From assembly GCF_014696065.1 (NCBI RefSeq), contig NZ_JACJPL010000016.1:53814-117813 (forward strand): DNA of 64,000 nucleotides, written 5' to 3'. Within the stretch, counting starts at the first letter, position 1, and every line of letters starts with the position of its first letter. The translations under genes were made by a program, and so were the position numbers. Below are positions 37,742 through 48,800 of this stretch, one piece after another. Source of the DNA: Leptolyngbya sp. FACHB-261 (GTDB lineage Bacteria > Cyanobacteriota > Cyanobacteriia > FACHB-261). The notes under the pieces are model-generated. The model had not been told where the DNA came from and did not search any database. It saw only the letters and a program-made list of their open reading frames with translations.

Positions 37742-40012
37742 CTACTTTTGCTCCAGGTATCGCTGAATCTCCCGTAGTAAACTAGCACTGCCTTTGCTGT
37801 TCACCCGTAATAGCCGCTCTTGAGTACAGTGTTCCTCAATAAAGCCAGTTGCGGCATGTTTGGCACTAGCTGTTACCATCACAACTAGGTCATCGTTACG
37901 AACCCATTGACGAAGTCGGTCGCTTCCTCCCTTGTCATGGCTCAGATGAACTGTGATGTTCTCACAAACATTCTCTAGGAAGCTCTTCACTCTTTGAGCA
38001 ACTGGCTCAGTGAGAGTGTAAATCAAAACAGCCTTATTCTTTAATTTTTGGAAAATATTCTGTGAGTTCTGATCTGCATCTCCCTCTGTCTTGCTCTGCT
38101 GGGTAAGCAAATCAGAAAGAGATGCCTCCAGTTTTAAGTCGTTGACAAGATGTCGAAAGATACTCCATTGAACCTCGTCAAGCCTGCTAGTAAAGTCCCG
38201 TATGCTATCAGCAATCTTAAACAGAAGTTGCGATCGCCGAGCTCGATCAGCACAGGGATGCACTACAAAAATATTGACTAAATCTAATCCCCAATCGATT
38301 GTATTGGGTGCTTGATAGTAATCCCACAAATCGAGCGCGTAATCAAGTAGGTTGGTATACTGCTGGGTATCAACGCCGAGAGCCAACAAGATAGTGACCA
38401 ATTCGTTGAAGAGAGTAAAGTGTTGCTCTCCTGCCCCAGTGGGAACAATGCCAAAAACAAGAGTATCCAGAATCGCGGTATAAATAGGTGAAAATTCGTG
38501 GCGAGGGAAATTTGAATCTTTTTGAAATGAGCTGAGTAAATGGGGAAAAGAATTTTGTAATGCCTCTTGTGCTTTTGCCGCAACGGAGTTCTGTAAGGAC
38601 AAAAATTGGGCGATCGCTCCTGGTTCATCTAGCAAGTACGCCACATCCCACTCCTGCGCTCCTTGTCTTGCACTATAGGTTGCCCGCTCCCACGCTGGAT
38701 TCTGGTCTAAGATTGACAACCACTCTAACCAACTAGTTGGTACAGAATCCGCCGTAGCATTCGTGGCAGTTTGGGCTTTGCCAATCAACGACTCAAGGAA
38801 GGTTCGGTTCCTCCGGCTTGCTTGAATTGCATCCTGCTCCTCATTGGAGAGTTGATCAAACGCTTGTAGAGCAACCCACTCTGCTTCTAGGGTTTGCAAT
38901 TCGTAAGCTGCCTCCAGTAGTAGTCTGACAGACTGTTGAGAGGATGGATGTTCCTGAAGAAGGGCTAGAACGTGATCGTAGTTCCCAATTTCTGCTGCTT
39001 GTACCGCTTCTTCTAAAGGATCAGATTGGGGTGTAGGCGGCAGGGTGTCCGGCAGAAGCCTTGCCAAACTCTGCATATATCGCTGATCGGCTTCAGATAA
39101 TCCTGGAACGGTTAACAGTTCGTCTCGCAAAGCTGGGTTAGGAGGTTCGCTTCCTACTGCTAAAAGCATGAAAGACTTCACAACCTCTGCAACTCGGCTA
39201 CCAGCTCGGTTCGTGAAGAGGATTCCATAGTTCGGTAGGATAGCTTCCTGAAAATAGGCAGCAGCGCTGCGAGTTGCATTCGTGATTTCAAATCGGCTTA
39301 ACTCGCATTGGTAGATTGCTTGAATAACAGCTTGAGTAACAGCAAAGGGACGACGAACCTGTAATAAATCGGGTAACTCGGGCAGACGTAACAACTCGTT
39401 CCATGCCTGTAGTTCCGCCAGCATCTGTACCCGAAGAAACAGCAGATTCAGAGTATCCAGACGATTTTGATTGCGGAGGTATTGAAGTTCCTTCTCAGCA
39501 GTAGAGCGATCGCCCACTCGTAATGCCGTATAGAAATCTCGCAGAACTCGCCCTGTCGCTCGCGGTGCTTCATAGCTACCACTGGTTTTGCGATTGAGAA
39601 CCTTGAGCATTCTAGTCAAAGCACTTCGGACTTCCACTGAATTGTTGGATTGATCACGTTTACCTTGAAACTTAAAGGCATTTCCTTGGGTTATTTCCTG
39701 TACCGCCACTTCAACGGGATCGCTGAGTTCAAGAGAGGCTCTCTGTCCTCGAAAGGTTGACCAAGTTGGACCAATAAAGGCAGTAAGTTCCTCTCGCAAG
39801 CCACGAAACTGCTGCTCAGAAAAGGTAATGCCATACCAATCCGTCCCTGCTTCCCGAGCGCAAGGAAGTACAGAAGGTAATCCTTTTTCTAATCGAGTAA
39901 TCCAAGGTCGGAGGAAGGGATTTCCTTGTGCCCATTCCAGCGTCAGCCGGTTACCCTCACCAAAAAACTGTTCTAAAAACTCATGAATTTCTAGGCTGTC
40001 TCCTACATTCAT
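37742..40012 (-). CDS. dpdD: DpdD-like protein of the Dpd restriction module
   Basis: 756 residues, no signal or membrane segment. Mostly helical; a middle region (residues about 150-380) looks like repeated helix pairs. The C-terminal segment (LKNKAVLIYTLTEPVAQRVKSFL, then VTASAKHAATGFIEEHC) looks like a Rossmann-type alpha/beta domain. No catalytic motif is recognised. The assignment rests on size and on being the one large non-helicase gene of the operon. In Salmonella, DpdD is linked to the restriction-like phenotype. Its ATG overlaps the dpdK stop by four bases; it is the last gene of the operon. Confidence 0.7.
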   Translation of the reverse strand: MNVGDSLEIHEFLEQFFGEGNRLTLEWAQGNPFLRPWITRLEKGLPSVLPCAREAGTDWYGITFSEQQFRGLREELTAFIGPTWSTFRGQRASLELSDPVEVAVQEITQGNAFKFQGKRDQSNNSVEVRSALTRMLKVLNRKTSGSYEAPRATGRVLRDFYTALRVGDRSTAEKELQYLRNQNRLDTLNLLFLRVQMLAELQAWNELLRLPELPDLLQVRRPFAVTQAVIQAIYQCELSRFEITNATRSAAAYFQEAILPNYGILFTNRAGSRVAEVVKSFMLLAVGSEPPNPALRDELLTVPGLSEADQRYMQSLARLLPDTLPPTPQSDPLEEAVQAAEIGNYDHVLALLQEHPSSQQSVRLLLEAAYELQTLEAEWVALQAFDQLSNEEQDAIQASRRNRTFLESLIGKAQTATNATADSVPTSWLEWLSILDQNPAWERATYSARQGAQEWDVAYLLDEPGAIAQFLSLQNSVAAKAQEALQNSFPHLLSSFQKDSNFPRHEFSPIYTAILDTLVFGIVPTGAGEQHFTLFNELVTILLALGVDTQQYTNLLDYALDLWDYYQAPNTIDWGLDLVNIFVVHPCADRARRSQLLFKIADSIRDFTSRLDEVQWSIFRHLVNDLKLEASLSDLLTQQSKTEGDADQNSQNIFQKLKNKAVLIYTLTEPVAQRVKSFLENVCENITVHLSHDKGGSDRLRQWVRNDDLVVMVTASAKHAATGFIEEHCTQERLLRVNSKGSASLLREIQRYLEQK

Positions 40013-40521
40013 AATCCCTTACCTCCCCAACGTACTCTGAAATTTAATTTCTGTTCTGCGATCACTGTTGGGTCAGTTTCATAGCTCAATGTTTCCTGAT
40101 TGACTGTAATTCCGTTGAACGTGAAATTCATTGATCCAGCCAAATAGAAGGTATCAGTCAAGATTCCCTTTGAATGTAACTCTTCTACCTTATAGATTCT
40201 CAAATAGTCTGAATCTGCTTTAGCTCTCAACGTTTCCAAGAAACTGTTGTTGTGAGAGTCAGGGCGAGTTGCTACATAAACTGTCGTGCCTTGTTGAGTC
40301 AGAGAAGCAAGAACTTGTGAAAGACGGATCTTGGAACGATACCAGGATGGTTCAAGGGCTTGAAATGTATTAGCCGTGTTGTCAATCACTGGGATGTCTG
40401 AAATCCAAGGAGAAACGAGCCATAAATTTTGGCTAGGAGCAATTAATTCAGCCACCAGAATGGTTTGAAGGAGGTCTGGAACTTGACGGGAGGTTAAGCG
40501 AGAGTGAATATAGCGGGTCAT
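40009..40521 (-). CDS. dpdK: PLD-family nuclease-like protein DpdK
   Basis: 170 residues with one phospholipase D motif: H116-S-K118-x4-D123, followed by AGSMNFT (129-134). One HKD per chain means a dimer would form the active site, as in Nuc/BfiI-type nucleases. WLVSPWISD near the N-terminus is the usual first strand. As the only recognisable nuclease of the operon it is the best candidate to cut unmodified DNA. Both ends overlap neighbours by four bases (ATGA). Confidence 0.85.
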   Translation of the reverse strand: MTRYIHSRLTSRQVPDLLQTILVAELIAPSQNLWLVSPWISDIPVIDNTANTFQALEPSWYRSKIRLSQVLASLTQQGTTVYVATRPDSHNNSFLETLRAKADSDYLRIYKVEELHSKGILTDTFYLAGSMNFTFNGITVNQETLSYETDPTVIAEQKLNFRVRWGGKGL

Positions 40522-43500
40522 TGCACTGCCTCCCGAATTCGTAGCCTCACAATATATCCCTGTACAGTTCTGCGGAAACCTTCGATAACAGGGTATACAT
40601 TGAGAAATTCAACATCTACTGGCTCAGTCATTAACTGTAAAGCGGCTTGCTTTAAGGCTTGTCGATCAGTCAATTTTGCCATTAAGGAAACAGCGCCTAC
40701 GGTCTTTAATGCCTGATCAACCTGTTCACGCCAATTGGGTTCCTCTAACTTCACCACATTTTCTGCGGGTTGCAACACATCTAATAGGATTTCTCGATCG
40801 GCTTCTGGTACGGTCGCAAACGGGTTATAGAACGAGATTGCTCGATTACGAATTAAGCTGCCTCGGAGCCATAAACGACCGTAGAGTACCTGAAAGCAGA
40901 CATAAGGGTTGTTTCTCGTTTCTGGCAGTAGTGCATCCGTGAAACGGCTTTGAGTGCTAGCGATGTAAGCAAACACTCGTGCATCAATCTCGATACCTAA
41001 ACGCTCTTCTTCTGCTTGCCAGGCACGAATCAGATTCAGCAGTTGGCGATCGGTTTCAACGTTACTGCCTGGAGTCAAAACGCGAGCATGGATGGCTGTC
41101 ATCACAGTGGGTGTGACGAGGATACCTCGATGTGACAAAGTACGTCTCAGATTTTCGCTGGCGATCGTTAAGGATTGATAGGACTCTGCACCTCGAACCT
41201 GAGCGAGAGCATCACAGATCGAGTCATCTGAATCCGTTAGCTCCAATAGATTTGTCAACTCTGAGTCGATGATTTCAAAATCTGAAGGTTCTAGCGCACT
41301 TTCGACTAATCTAAAAAAGCCTGCTGGGTCTGCTGCATAGCGTTGCAAGATCTCCTCAACTACACCACTGCCACCTGGACTTGCCTCAGTCAACCAGATT
41401 TCTTCAATGCCTTCAGGCTTGGCAGGGCTATCAGGCGATCGCGGACCAGGATCAAGATCTAGCAGCAAATCTCCTGAATCAAACTGGGGACACAACTGCC
41501 AACAGGCTTCTAATAAAGCACCACCCAGCGTTGCACTGAATCGCTGTTTTGCCCACTCATCCCACCTTGCATGGGGTGGATTCCACAGAATTTGTGCTAA
41601 ATCATTCAAAACATTTTGAACAAGGGAAGTGTTACACAGTTCCCGCAGTCTTTCATGGGTGGGTTGACGACCCGGAGGTAAGTGAGGATCTGGTTGTTCC
41701 TCATCTTCACCTAAGTCACCTCCAAACCCCTCGTCATTTTGTTCTTCAACTGCAAGTGTCTGAAAAATCCCATCTAGAACTGCGATCATTGCTCGTCCTA
41801 CCCCGTCTGCTTGCAGCGTTTCGAAAGCTTCAGGCAAGGGAATATCTTTTTCTAGAGCACGGGCGACCAGCATTGACAAATAGATCTGGTGCAACCATCC
41901 TCTCTGGAAGATGTTGGCAATTCCATCTAAGCGAGGATCATGCAAAATACGATGTTTGAAGTAAGAACTGCGGAATGAGTAGACTTTGGCACGATTGGCA
42001 TCATAGGGGCTAATCGTAAAACCTTCTGGAATCCGATAACGGCATACCAAACCATCCACCGTTTGAGCAAATCCAACCCCTGCAGATCTGCCACTCTCAG
42101 CCTCAATAAACTGAATTGATGTTTCTAGTTCTTGAACCTGACAATTGCGCTTGACTCGTAGGTTTGCTTGAGAACCCAGAGCAAAACGTCTTACTTCTAA
42201 AGGATTTTGCTGGTTATGAGTAAAGCTACAAAGCTCAGAAACAATCTCTAACCACAGCGAACCTTGGGGTAAGTCCAAAGAATTTCCGCTAGATGGTGGG
42301 ACAGTTTGTGTATACCATTGCAGTTGTGCATTCGATTTATCACTGACTTCCGACGGAATCTGAGCAACCCTCAGCGTCCAGGGACGAATACAGCGAATAT
42401 TTGCAACTCCTTCCTGCTGCCAAATCTGGAATGTGCCAGCTTCCTCAAACTCAGCACAATATTGGTCGATCGCTAAGGTCTGATTTCCAGCAATAAGCTC
42501 AGGTGGTGCAATCCAATGGCTAGTCTGGCTACGTTGCACACCAAAGCGCCGGGAAACACGCCCAGGGGCAAAAGTTTTAAGAGCCTGAAGGATAGGTAGA
42601 TAGTATTCAGCGGATTCTGTCGTCTGCTGTGTGGCGGGGGGTGTAACAATGCGAACTTCAGGCAGTAATAAGTCGCTAAAGAGACTCGTAGGTACAAAGT
42701 CAGGTAAGGGATCGTTCGTGTGATAGTCCAACTCCGGTTCCCCTGGCAATGGGAGTCGCTGCCAATTTGCCTCTAGTCGCCTGAGGAGGGTGGGTAGAAC
42801 CGCCGTCATCAATGCTCTGGGGGGTTCCCACAGAATGGCTTGTGTCTCTCCCAAAGAAATCTTGAGTGCAGACTGAAGGTAGCTTTCTAGAGATTGCTGC
42901 TGTTTTTCGTTTTCAAGGATAGATTGAATAATCGTTCTAGCTTGTTGCTGACGTTGTTGCTGCGGTGAGAAGGAAGAAGGCTTAGAAAAGTCTTTCCAGA
43001 TACTCCCTTGAGGAGCGCCTTGCATCTGCTGTGCAATCCAGTCCATACAAGCAAATGCGGCTTGGATGCGAATAACATAGCGGTTGGCGATAGGTAGTAA
43101 TCGCTCTTCAAGGGTGGGAGCAAACAGCAAGTCATAACTTTGATAAGCAATTCGATCGCGCCCATAATCAGACAACACGACAACCGTCCAAGGGCGCATG
43201 GCTCTACTGCGTCCAGCTCGTCCCTTGCGCTGTAGAAAAGATGCTATATCTCGCGGAGCTTTGTGCTGGATAACTGCTCCTACTTTTGGGTCATTGAAGC
43301 CAACTTCTAGTGAGGATGTAGCAACAATGATATCTGCGGTTGCATCAACTCCCGTATCTTGGGAACTGGTTCGAGTAACCCGAAGCGGATTCTGAAGTGT
43401 ATGCCCAATTTCTTCGCACAGGAACCAGGACTGACCAATTAGCAGACGCGGTGCTGCAGCGGTTGCGTCATGAGTACGGAGGCTTGCTAAGGGTTGGCGT

Positions 43501-45083
43501 TTAGCCATAGGACGACCGAAGCTGTTAAGTCCTTCAGCATCAAGCAGGTTGTGAAAGAGACGGTTAGTGACATCTAGATCATCCGTGAAGGCAAATACAC
43601 GGGAACCATAAGCACCGTTGCTAGGTGTGCTGTTTGAGGGATCTAGCACCCGTTGCAGCAGCATGGCGGTTTGAATACTGGTAGATAGTAAGCTCGTCCC
43701 TGAAACCGGATCACCTCTCAGGGCTAGGAGGTATTCCATCCCCTCTGGTTGTACATCGTCACTGGGAGAAATTTCTTCGACCGATCCGGGTTCTAATCCA
43801 ACGAGTTGCGTGAAGAATTCGGCGGCACTCCGAAGTGTCGCTGACAAACCTGTGAATTGGACTCGCCTACCAACAAGCTGCTGCCATCGCCTTAGCAGGT
43901 AAGCAACTTGCGCTCCATGAATCCCGACATAAGTATGAACCTCATCCAACAGCATCAGGTGAGGAGGTTTAGCCGCATTTATCCCAAAGATATGACCATA
44001 TCGAGAATCGCCAAGCGAGCGATTGAGCATCTCAGTGGTCGTGAAGAGTAGATCAGGCGGAGTCTGAATCATGCGATCGCGCGTCAACACAATCTCATCC
44101 TCATGAATCACTGCACTACAAGTTGGCTCCAGGCACGTTAACTGCTCTTTCCCTTGTTCTAAGTCGCTTCGCCTCCAACTTAAAGCACCACTACACCGAG
44201 GACATCGAATATAGGGACAGGTAAAACCGCCTCGCTCAGCTTCCCAATCATTTTTTAGGGCATAATCCTCTAGATTGGCTCGCCTAGGCGTTGAACCAAA
44301 GAGAGCTCCAATCAGAATCTTGCGTTGACCTTGAGCAGTGAGTGTGGCATCAAGACGACGGGCTTCAACATAGGTTCCAGAGAACTGGTCTTTGAGCAGC
44401 TCATTACGGGGGTAGATGGCGATCGCCTTTATCCAAAAGATTGTTTTCTTAATCAACCCAGCAATATGAGTTAGGGCAGGCAAATAAAAGGCTAGAGTTT
44501 TTCCCGTTCCTGTGCCAGCGCAGACAATCATTCCACGACTCTTCGTACTGTTTAGGTCACGGAGCATGCGGGCAGTTGCTCGGAACTGAAAGTCGGCAAG
44601 TTCTAAGATGCGGTTGGGCGATCGCAGCAAAGCTTCCAATGCGGTACGCCTTACGGAGGTTAGTAGCTTCTCCGCTTCCAGTTGTTCGACTACTTTTTCG
44701 GGTTGGATTTCTCGCTTGGGATAAACTCGCTGTCGTAAGGAAAAGCGGTAGTCTGCAACCAGCGTGGGTGAAGTTTGCCAATCACGGTTAGGAAAAAGCT
44801 GCCTCAGCCGCGCAAACAACCGCACAGCCTCATACATGCGCGTTCGATAAAGTCGTCTTCCTCTCCAATTAAAATCAAACAGAAGCTTTCGCTCCTGCAT
44901 CTCATCAACTAAATCCCAGGCACTAAGATCAGCATCCTGAGTTTGAATGATTTCTTCTGCGAGTTCTTCAACCTCATCTTCGTTAAAGCCACCATCTACT
45001 ACTCCCCAAGCCAATAGTTTAACTTCGCGGTTCTCTAATTGATTAAGAAACTCAAGAACTAGCAGATTGAGTTGAGCATCCAT
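40518..45083 (-). CDS. dpdJ: Large DEVH-box helicase DpdJ
   Basis: About 1,521 residues from the ATG at 45083 (a TTG at 45098 is the alternative). Superfamily 2 helicase: Walker A AGTGTGKT near residue 190, LLDEVH as motif II, SATLRS as motif III, and ASFLQRKGRAGRS as motif VI. Between motifs I and II lies a zinc-ribbon-like C-P-x-x-x-C-P-R-C..C-x4-C. The C-terminal 700 residues have no recognised domain. It probably translocates on DNA for the restriction arm. Five bases after dpdI and overlapping dpdK. Confidence 0.82.
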   Translation of the reverse strand: MDAQLNLLVLEFLNQLENREVKLLAWGVVDGGFNEDEVEELAEEIIQTQDADLSAWDLVDEMQERKLLFDFNWRGRRLYRTRMYEAVRLFARLRQLFPNRDWQTSPTLVADYRFSLRQRVYPKREIQPEKVVEQLEAEKLLTSVRRTALEALLRSPNRILELADFQFRATARMLRDLNSTKSRGMIVCAGTGTGKTLAFYLPALTHIAGLIKKTIFWIKAIAIYPRNELLKDQFSGTYVEARRLDATLTAQGQRKILIGALFGSTPRRANLEDYALKNDWEAERGGFTCPYIRCPRCSGALSWRRSDLEQGKEQLTCLEPTCSAVIHEDEIVLTRDRMIQTPPDLLFTTTEMLNRSLGDSRYGHIFGINAAKPPHLMLLDEVHTYVGIHGAQVAYLLRRWQQLVGRRVQFTGLSATLRSAAEFFTQLVGLEPGSVEEISPSDDVQPEGMEYLLALRGDPVSGTSLLSTSIQTAMLLQRVLDPSNSTPSNGAYGSRVFAFTDDLDVTNRLFHNLLDAEGLNSFGRPMAKRQPLASLRTHDATAAAPRLLIGQSWFLCEEIGHTLQNPLRVTRTSSQDTGVDATADIIVATSSLEVGFNDPKVGAVIQHKAPRDIASFLQRKGRAGRSRAMRPWTVVVLSDYGRDRIAYQSYDLLFAPTLEERLLPIANRYVIRIQAAFACMDWIAQQMQGAPQGSIWKDFSKPSSFSPQQQRQQQARTIIQSILENEKQQQSLESYLQSALKISLGETQAILWEPPRALMTAVLPTLLRRLEANWQRLPLPGEPELDYHTNDPLPDFVPTSLFSDLLLPEVRIVTPPATQQTTESAEYYLPILQALKTFAPGRVSRRFGVQRSQTSHWIAPPELIAGNQTLAIDQYCAEFEEAGTFQIWQQEGVANIRCIRPWTLRVAQIPSEVSDKSNAQLQWYTQTVPPSSGNSLDLPQGSLWLEIVSELCSFTHNQQNPLEVRRFALGSQANLRVKRNCQVQELETSIQFIEAESGRSAGVGFAQTVDGLVCRYRIPEGFTISPYDANRAKVYSFRSSYFKHRILHDPRLDGIANIFQRGWLHQIYLSMLVARALEKDIPLPEAFETLQADGVGRAMIAVLDGIFQTLAVEEQNDEGFGGDLGEDEEQPDPHLPPGRQPTHERLRELCNTSLVQNVLNDLAQILWNPPHARWDEWAKQRFSATLGGALLEACWQLCPQFDSGDLLLDLDPGPRSPDSPAKPEGIEEIWLTEASPGGSGVVEEILQRYAADPAGFFRLVESALEPSDFEIIDSELTNLLELTDSDDSICDALAQVRGAESYQSLTIASENLRRTLSHRGILVTPTVMTAIHARVLTPGSNVETDRQLLNLIRAWQAEEERLGIEIDARVFAYIASTQSRFTDALLPETRNNPYVCFQVLYGRLWLRGSLIRNRAISFYNPFATVPEADREILLDVLQPAENVVKLEEPNWREQVDQALKTVGAVSLMAKLTDRQALKQAALQLMTEPVDVEFLNVYPVIEGFRRTVQGYIVRLRIREAVQ

Positions 45084-45103
45084 AACAATGTTGCACAATA
45101 GAC

Positions 45104-45814
45104 TTAATTAGAGACACGAATGTAAAAGAATCGGCTAAGACCTTTTTCATCCAGCCAAGCCTTGATCTCTGGAGTGAAACGATCAAGAGTGGCTCCATGA
45201 GTAGTGGCAGCTTTTAGAAAATCTTGAACGGCTATGGGTACCTCACCAGAACTAAGACTGTTCCATTCTGAGACAAGAAGAGCAATTTCCTGGTCAATTT
45301 TCTGAAACTGACCTGAATCTTGTGGAAAAGCAACTGCATTGATCTTTGCAAGACGGCTCTTGACTCTTTGAACCTTTATTTTCCAACCCTGATCCTTTTC
45401 TAATAGCTCTAGCAAATCAGGATTAGTTTTAGGTAGCTTTTGTCTTTTGTAAGTTATCCAAACTTCCTGAAAATATGTTTCTAGTTCATTTTTTAGATCA
45501 GCAATTTTTGATTCAAATTTCTGGAAAGATTTACCTTTAAACTCTTCAATTAACCAACCCCGATCTTTTTGAAACTTTGACAGAACGAAAGCGGTTTCTC
45601 CGAGTAAAGCATCAGTTTTATGGCTGAAATCAAAATCCATTAATCCTTTTTCACGAAATGCTTTTGTAGCAGTTTCTATAGAACTCAACTCTTCAACTAA
45701 AGGCTTAATCTTACTCAGGCGATCGCGGAACTTACCTAAATCAGCGGCATATTTTTTAAGATCAGTCACATCCTGTGCTAATTTGGTTAACTGTGTACAT
45801 TCATCTATTAGCAT
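45104..45814 (-). CDS. dpdI: Coiled-coil accessory protein DpdI
   Basis: 236 residues, Lys/Glu/Leu-rich, long helices (LAQDVTDLKKYAADLGKFRD.., FESKIADLKNELETYFQEV). No catalytic motif. Named from position between the ATPase and the large helicase, matching the E-to-K order. Its ATG overlaps the dpdH stop by seven bases. In Salmonella, DpdI is among the proteins reported for the restriction-like phenotype. Confidence 0.65.
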   Translation of the reverse strand: MLIDECTQLTKLAQDVTDLKKYAADLGKFRDRLSKIKPLVEELSSIETATKAFREKGLMDFDFSHKTDALLGETAFVLSKFQKDRGWLIEEFKGKSFQKFESKIADLKNELETYFQEVWITYKRQKLPKTNPDLLELLEKDQGWKIKVQRVKSRLAKINAVAFPQDSGQFQKIDQEIALLVSEWNSLSSGEVPIAVQDFLKAATTHGATLDRFTPEIKAWLDEKGLSRFFYIRVSN

Positions 45815-48800
45815 TGGGCTTCTCCCTTTATTTCATTCGCTAAATTTTGAAGTTCTTGGAGTGAGTTCTCAGTGGCTAAATAGGTTGATTCGAGATCACT
45901 ACTACCTGTAGCTCGTAAGTTTTCAATCTCTGTAGTTGCAGCAGTAAGTGAGCGTCCCAAAAACTCCTTTGCCTGCTTCAAGAAATTGGATAAAATTTCA
46001 ACTGGCTTTGGGGAAATTGTACTTAGTTGTGAAAGAAGAACTCCGATATCTTCCTCCCCTTGAATGTCTCGCATTGACTTCAGATATGCATTTAACTGAG
46101 CACCTCGAAAATCATTAATCGCTGCCTCTAAACTTGCTGAGTTCGGTGAACGGAAAACCCCCGCATTTTTTGCTTGAGCCACTGCTTGTTCAAGTGAGCT
46201 AATTATGTTCTGCTTAGAAAAATCTTCTCCTAATTCCTGTACAACCTGTTGATAGAACGCAAGTTGTCGCTCTTGCTCCTCCCGAACGGCCTGATCTAAA
46301 AGTGTGTCTACTGCTTTACGTGTTTCACCAATGACATCAAAAGGTGGATTAATACTGACTTCCGAAACGTTTACTTTTGGTTGCCAATCTTTGACAATCT
46401 CATTAAGAGGAGTCAGAAGTTGTGCTGTATCAATTACTTGAAGTCGAGTGGAGCCTCCTTTTGTACAGGGAATTCGAGCATCGAGAATCTCCCGTAGCTT
46501 AGGTTGATGCTTCTTTAGTGTGTTAAACAACTTCTGCCAACTGTCGGCACGGTGAGCAACATCAACCTTTTCTAAATCCATGAAGATAGCGTTAATGCGC
46601 TTCTCTAGAGATTCTGTAGAACGTCCTGCCATTCGGCTTGCGATCGCTAAAAGCTCTACAACTGCTGGCACAGGATCCAAAACAGTACTCGATTTCGCCG
46701 GAATCTTAGGAATCTCACTTAGAACGAAGTTGCTCCACTCCTCTAACTTTCTTGCGTAGGTACGGAAGTAAGCCGCTCCGTTGTCAAACCGCCAATGCTT
46801 GTAGTGATGATACAGGAGAATCGCTTGAAGGGTGAAAGTGGTGTCCCCTAAGTCGGAATCCTCGGCAGGAAGGATCAAATTGATACCTTTTGTGAGCCGT
46901 AATGACGCATTATCAGACGAACTAGCATTTCTACCTTTGAAATCATTGCGAAAAACAATGTTGGTAGATTTAAATGCCTTCTCCACGAACTGATTGCGGA
47001 GTAGCAAGGCAGCAGCCCAATCAGTTCTTGTATTGATTGCATCAAAAACGAGAGGGCGAAGAGCTTGAGCAACCAACTGGGGCAGTGGGGTGCCTGTTCG
47101 CCATTCATCTAACGCTTGAAGTTGTTCAGCCAACTTGGTGGGAAGACTGACTGTTCCTATCGCCTCAACTACTGGAGTCGTCGGAGTAACTGTAGTAGGG
47201 GTAACAACAAAGGTAGCTGTGACGGTCTTAGCTCGGGTTGAAGTCGTCGTGATAACTGGTTTTTGAACTTGAATACCTAGTGGACGCAAATCAAACGCTG
47301 CGTGAACCTCAGGCGGAAGATCACATAATTCACTACCGTCTGTCCAAAGGTTGAGTAGGGCTTCCCTACGGGAAGCATTGTCAGGAGTATCTGTACTCTT
47401 AATATTTTGAGTGATTATCGTACTAAGCGGACTTCCTCTGAAGTGAGCCAGTAACAAGGGGGAGGGAAAACGCCCTTCCTCAAGGTCAGACCGGTGATAC
47501 TCCAAGATGTACCTCAGTACATTCTTGATCAAAGTGCGAGGATTGAACACTCCTGTATTCACGCGAGCGCGCATTCGCTCAATGGCTTTAGCGTTAAAAG
47601 GATACAGGCCAACACCATCAATTTGCCCAAAACCAGCGTGACAGGCAGGTCTGTAGTCACAATCCAGGCAAGCATTTGGCACGGAATGGTAAGGTTGCCC
47701 CGTCTCTTCATCCGTATCTCTTAGCCATGCCTGAATCTCTTCATTGCTAAGCCGAGCTGCGTTGAGATAGCGAGATGCTAATTGTTGCACATCCGTTTGA
47801 GTTACTAGGGATTGCTCATCGACAGTCTCAATGTCCAGATTCACACTAAAATCTGTGCGGGTACGAACTGTGTCAATCAAGCCTTGGAAGTAGCCTGTTG
47901 TACAAGCTAGCGCTGTTCGCATTGCACAGAGGGGTTCCCCTTCAATCTGTTGAGGCCGTGCGAGTACAGCTTCCAAAACTTCGCGATCGATTCCTTGAAG
48001 TTTGGCAAAATCTTCAATCAGTAGAATTAGTTCTACTCCTTGTCTTGCTAAGGCACGACGCACATCCAGCATAAGTCGCTGCAGATCTTCACGACCTAGA
48101 TTAAGCACTTTCGCGATCGCTGCGTCTAAATGCCTGTTTAACCATTCGACGACCTCCTGTTTGGGAATAAAGTCGTTATCGAGATGGGTATAGAAGTCAC
48201 GGGCTTTTTCACTTGCCCTCTCTCTATTAAGAATTCCCGTAGGCAAATCTTCGACTGAAAAACCGCGTCGTTCTTCTACATCTTCAACACGGTTCTGAGT
48301 ACCTAAGATGTGAGTCACTAGGCGCTCAATAATGCCTTTAGGCTTTAACCAAAATTGTTCAGTAAAGTATGGATCGCGTAATAAATCTGGCAATCCTTTT
48401 GCAACTTCATATTCTATTTCTGAGAGGTATGAAATATTACTTTTCCCACTCAAACCAACAGAAATCGCTAAGTTTGCCAGCAGTTGTTCACGTGCTTCAG
48501 CTTCTGTTAAAGTATTTGTCGCCTGCCGTAAACGGCTCCGGTACTCATCAAACTCGGAGCCTTCAATACCAGTCAAGATTCGTTCAAGAATGTCTCTCAG
48601 GTTTGTCCCTACTTTTGGAATCAACAGAACTCGGTAATGAGGCTCTTTACGGATGCCCTTAAGACGGGTGTATAGCCAGCGAATCAGATGTGATTTCCCA
48701 GTACCGGAAGTACCTAGAATTGGCACAAAAGCAAAATCTGGTGTTTCTAAAAAATCCTTTAAAAGTCTCTCTCCATCGTATGGGATACGTGATTGTGCCT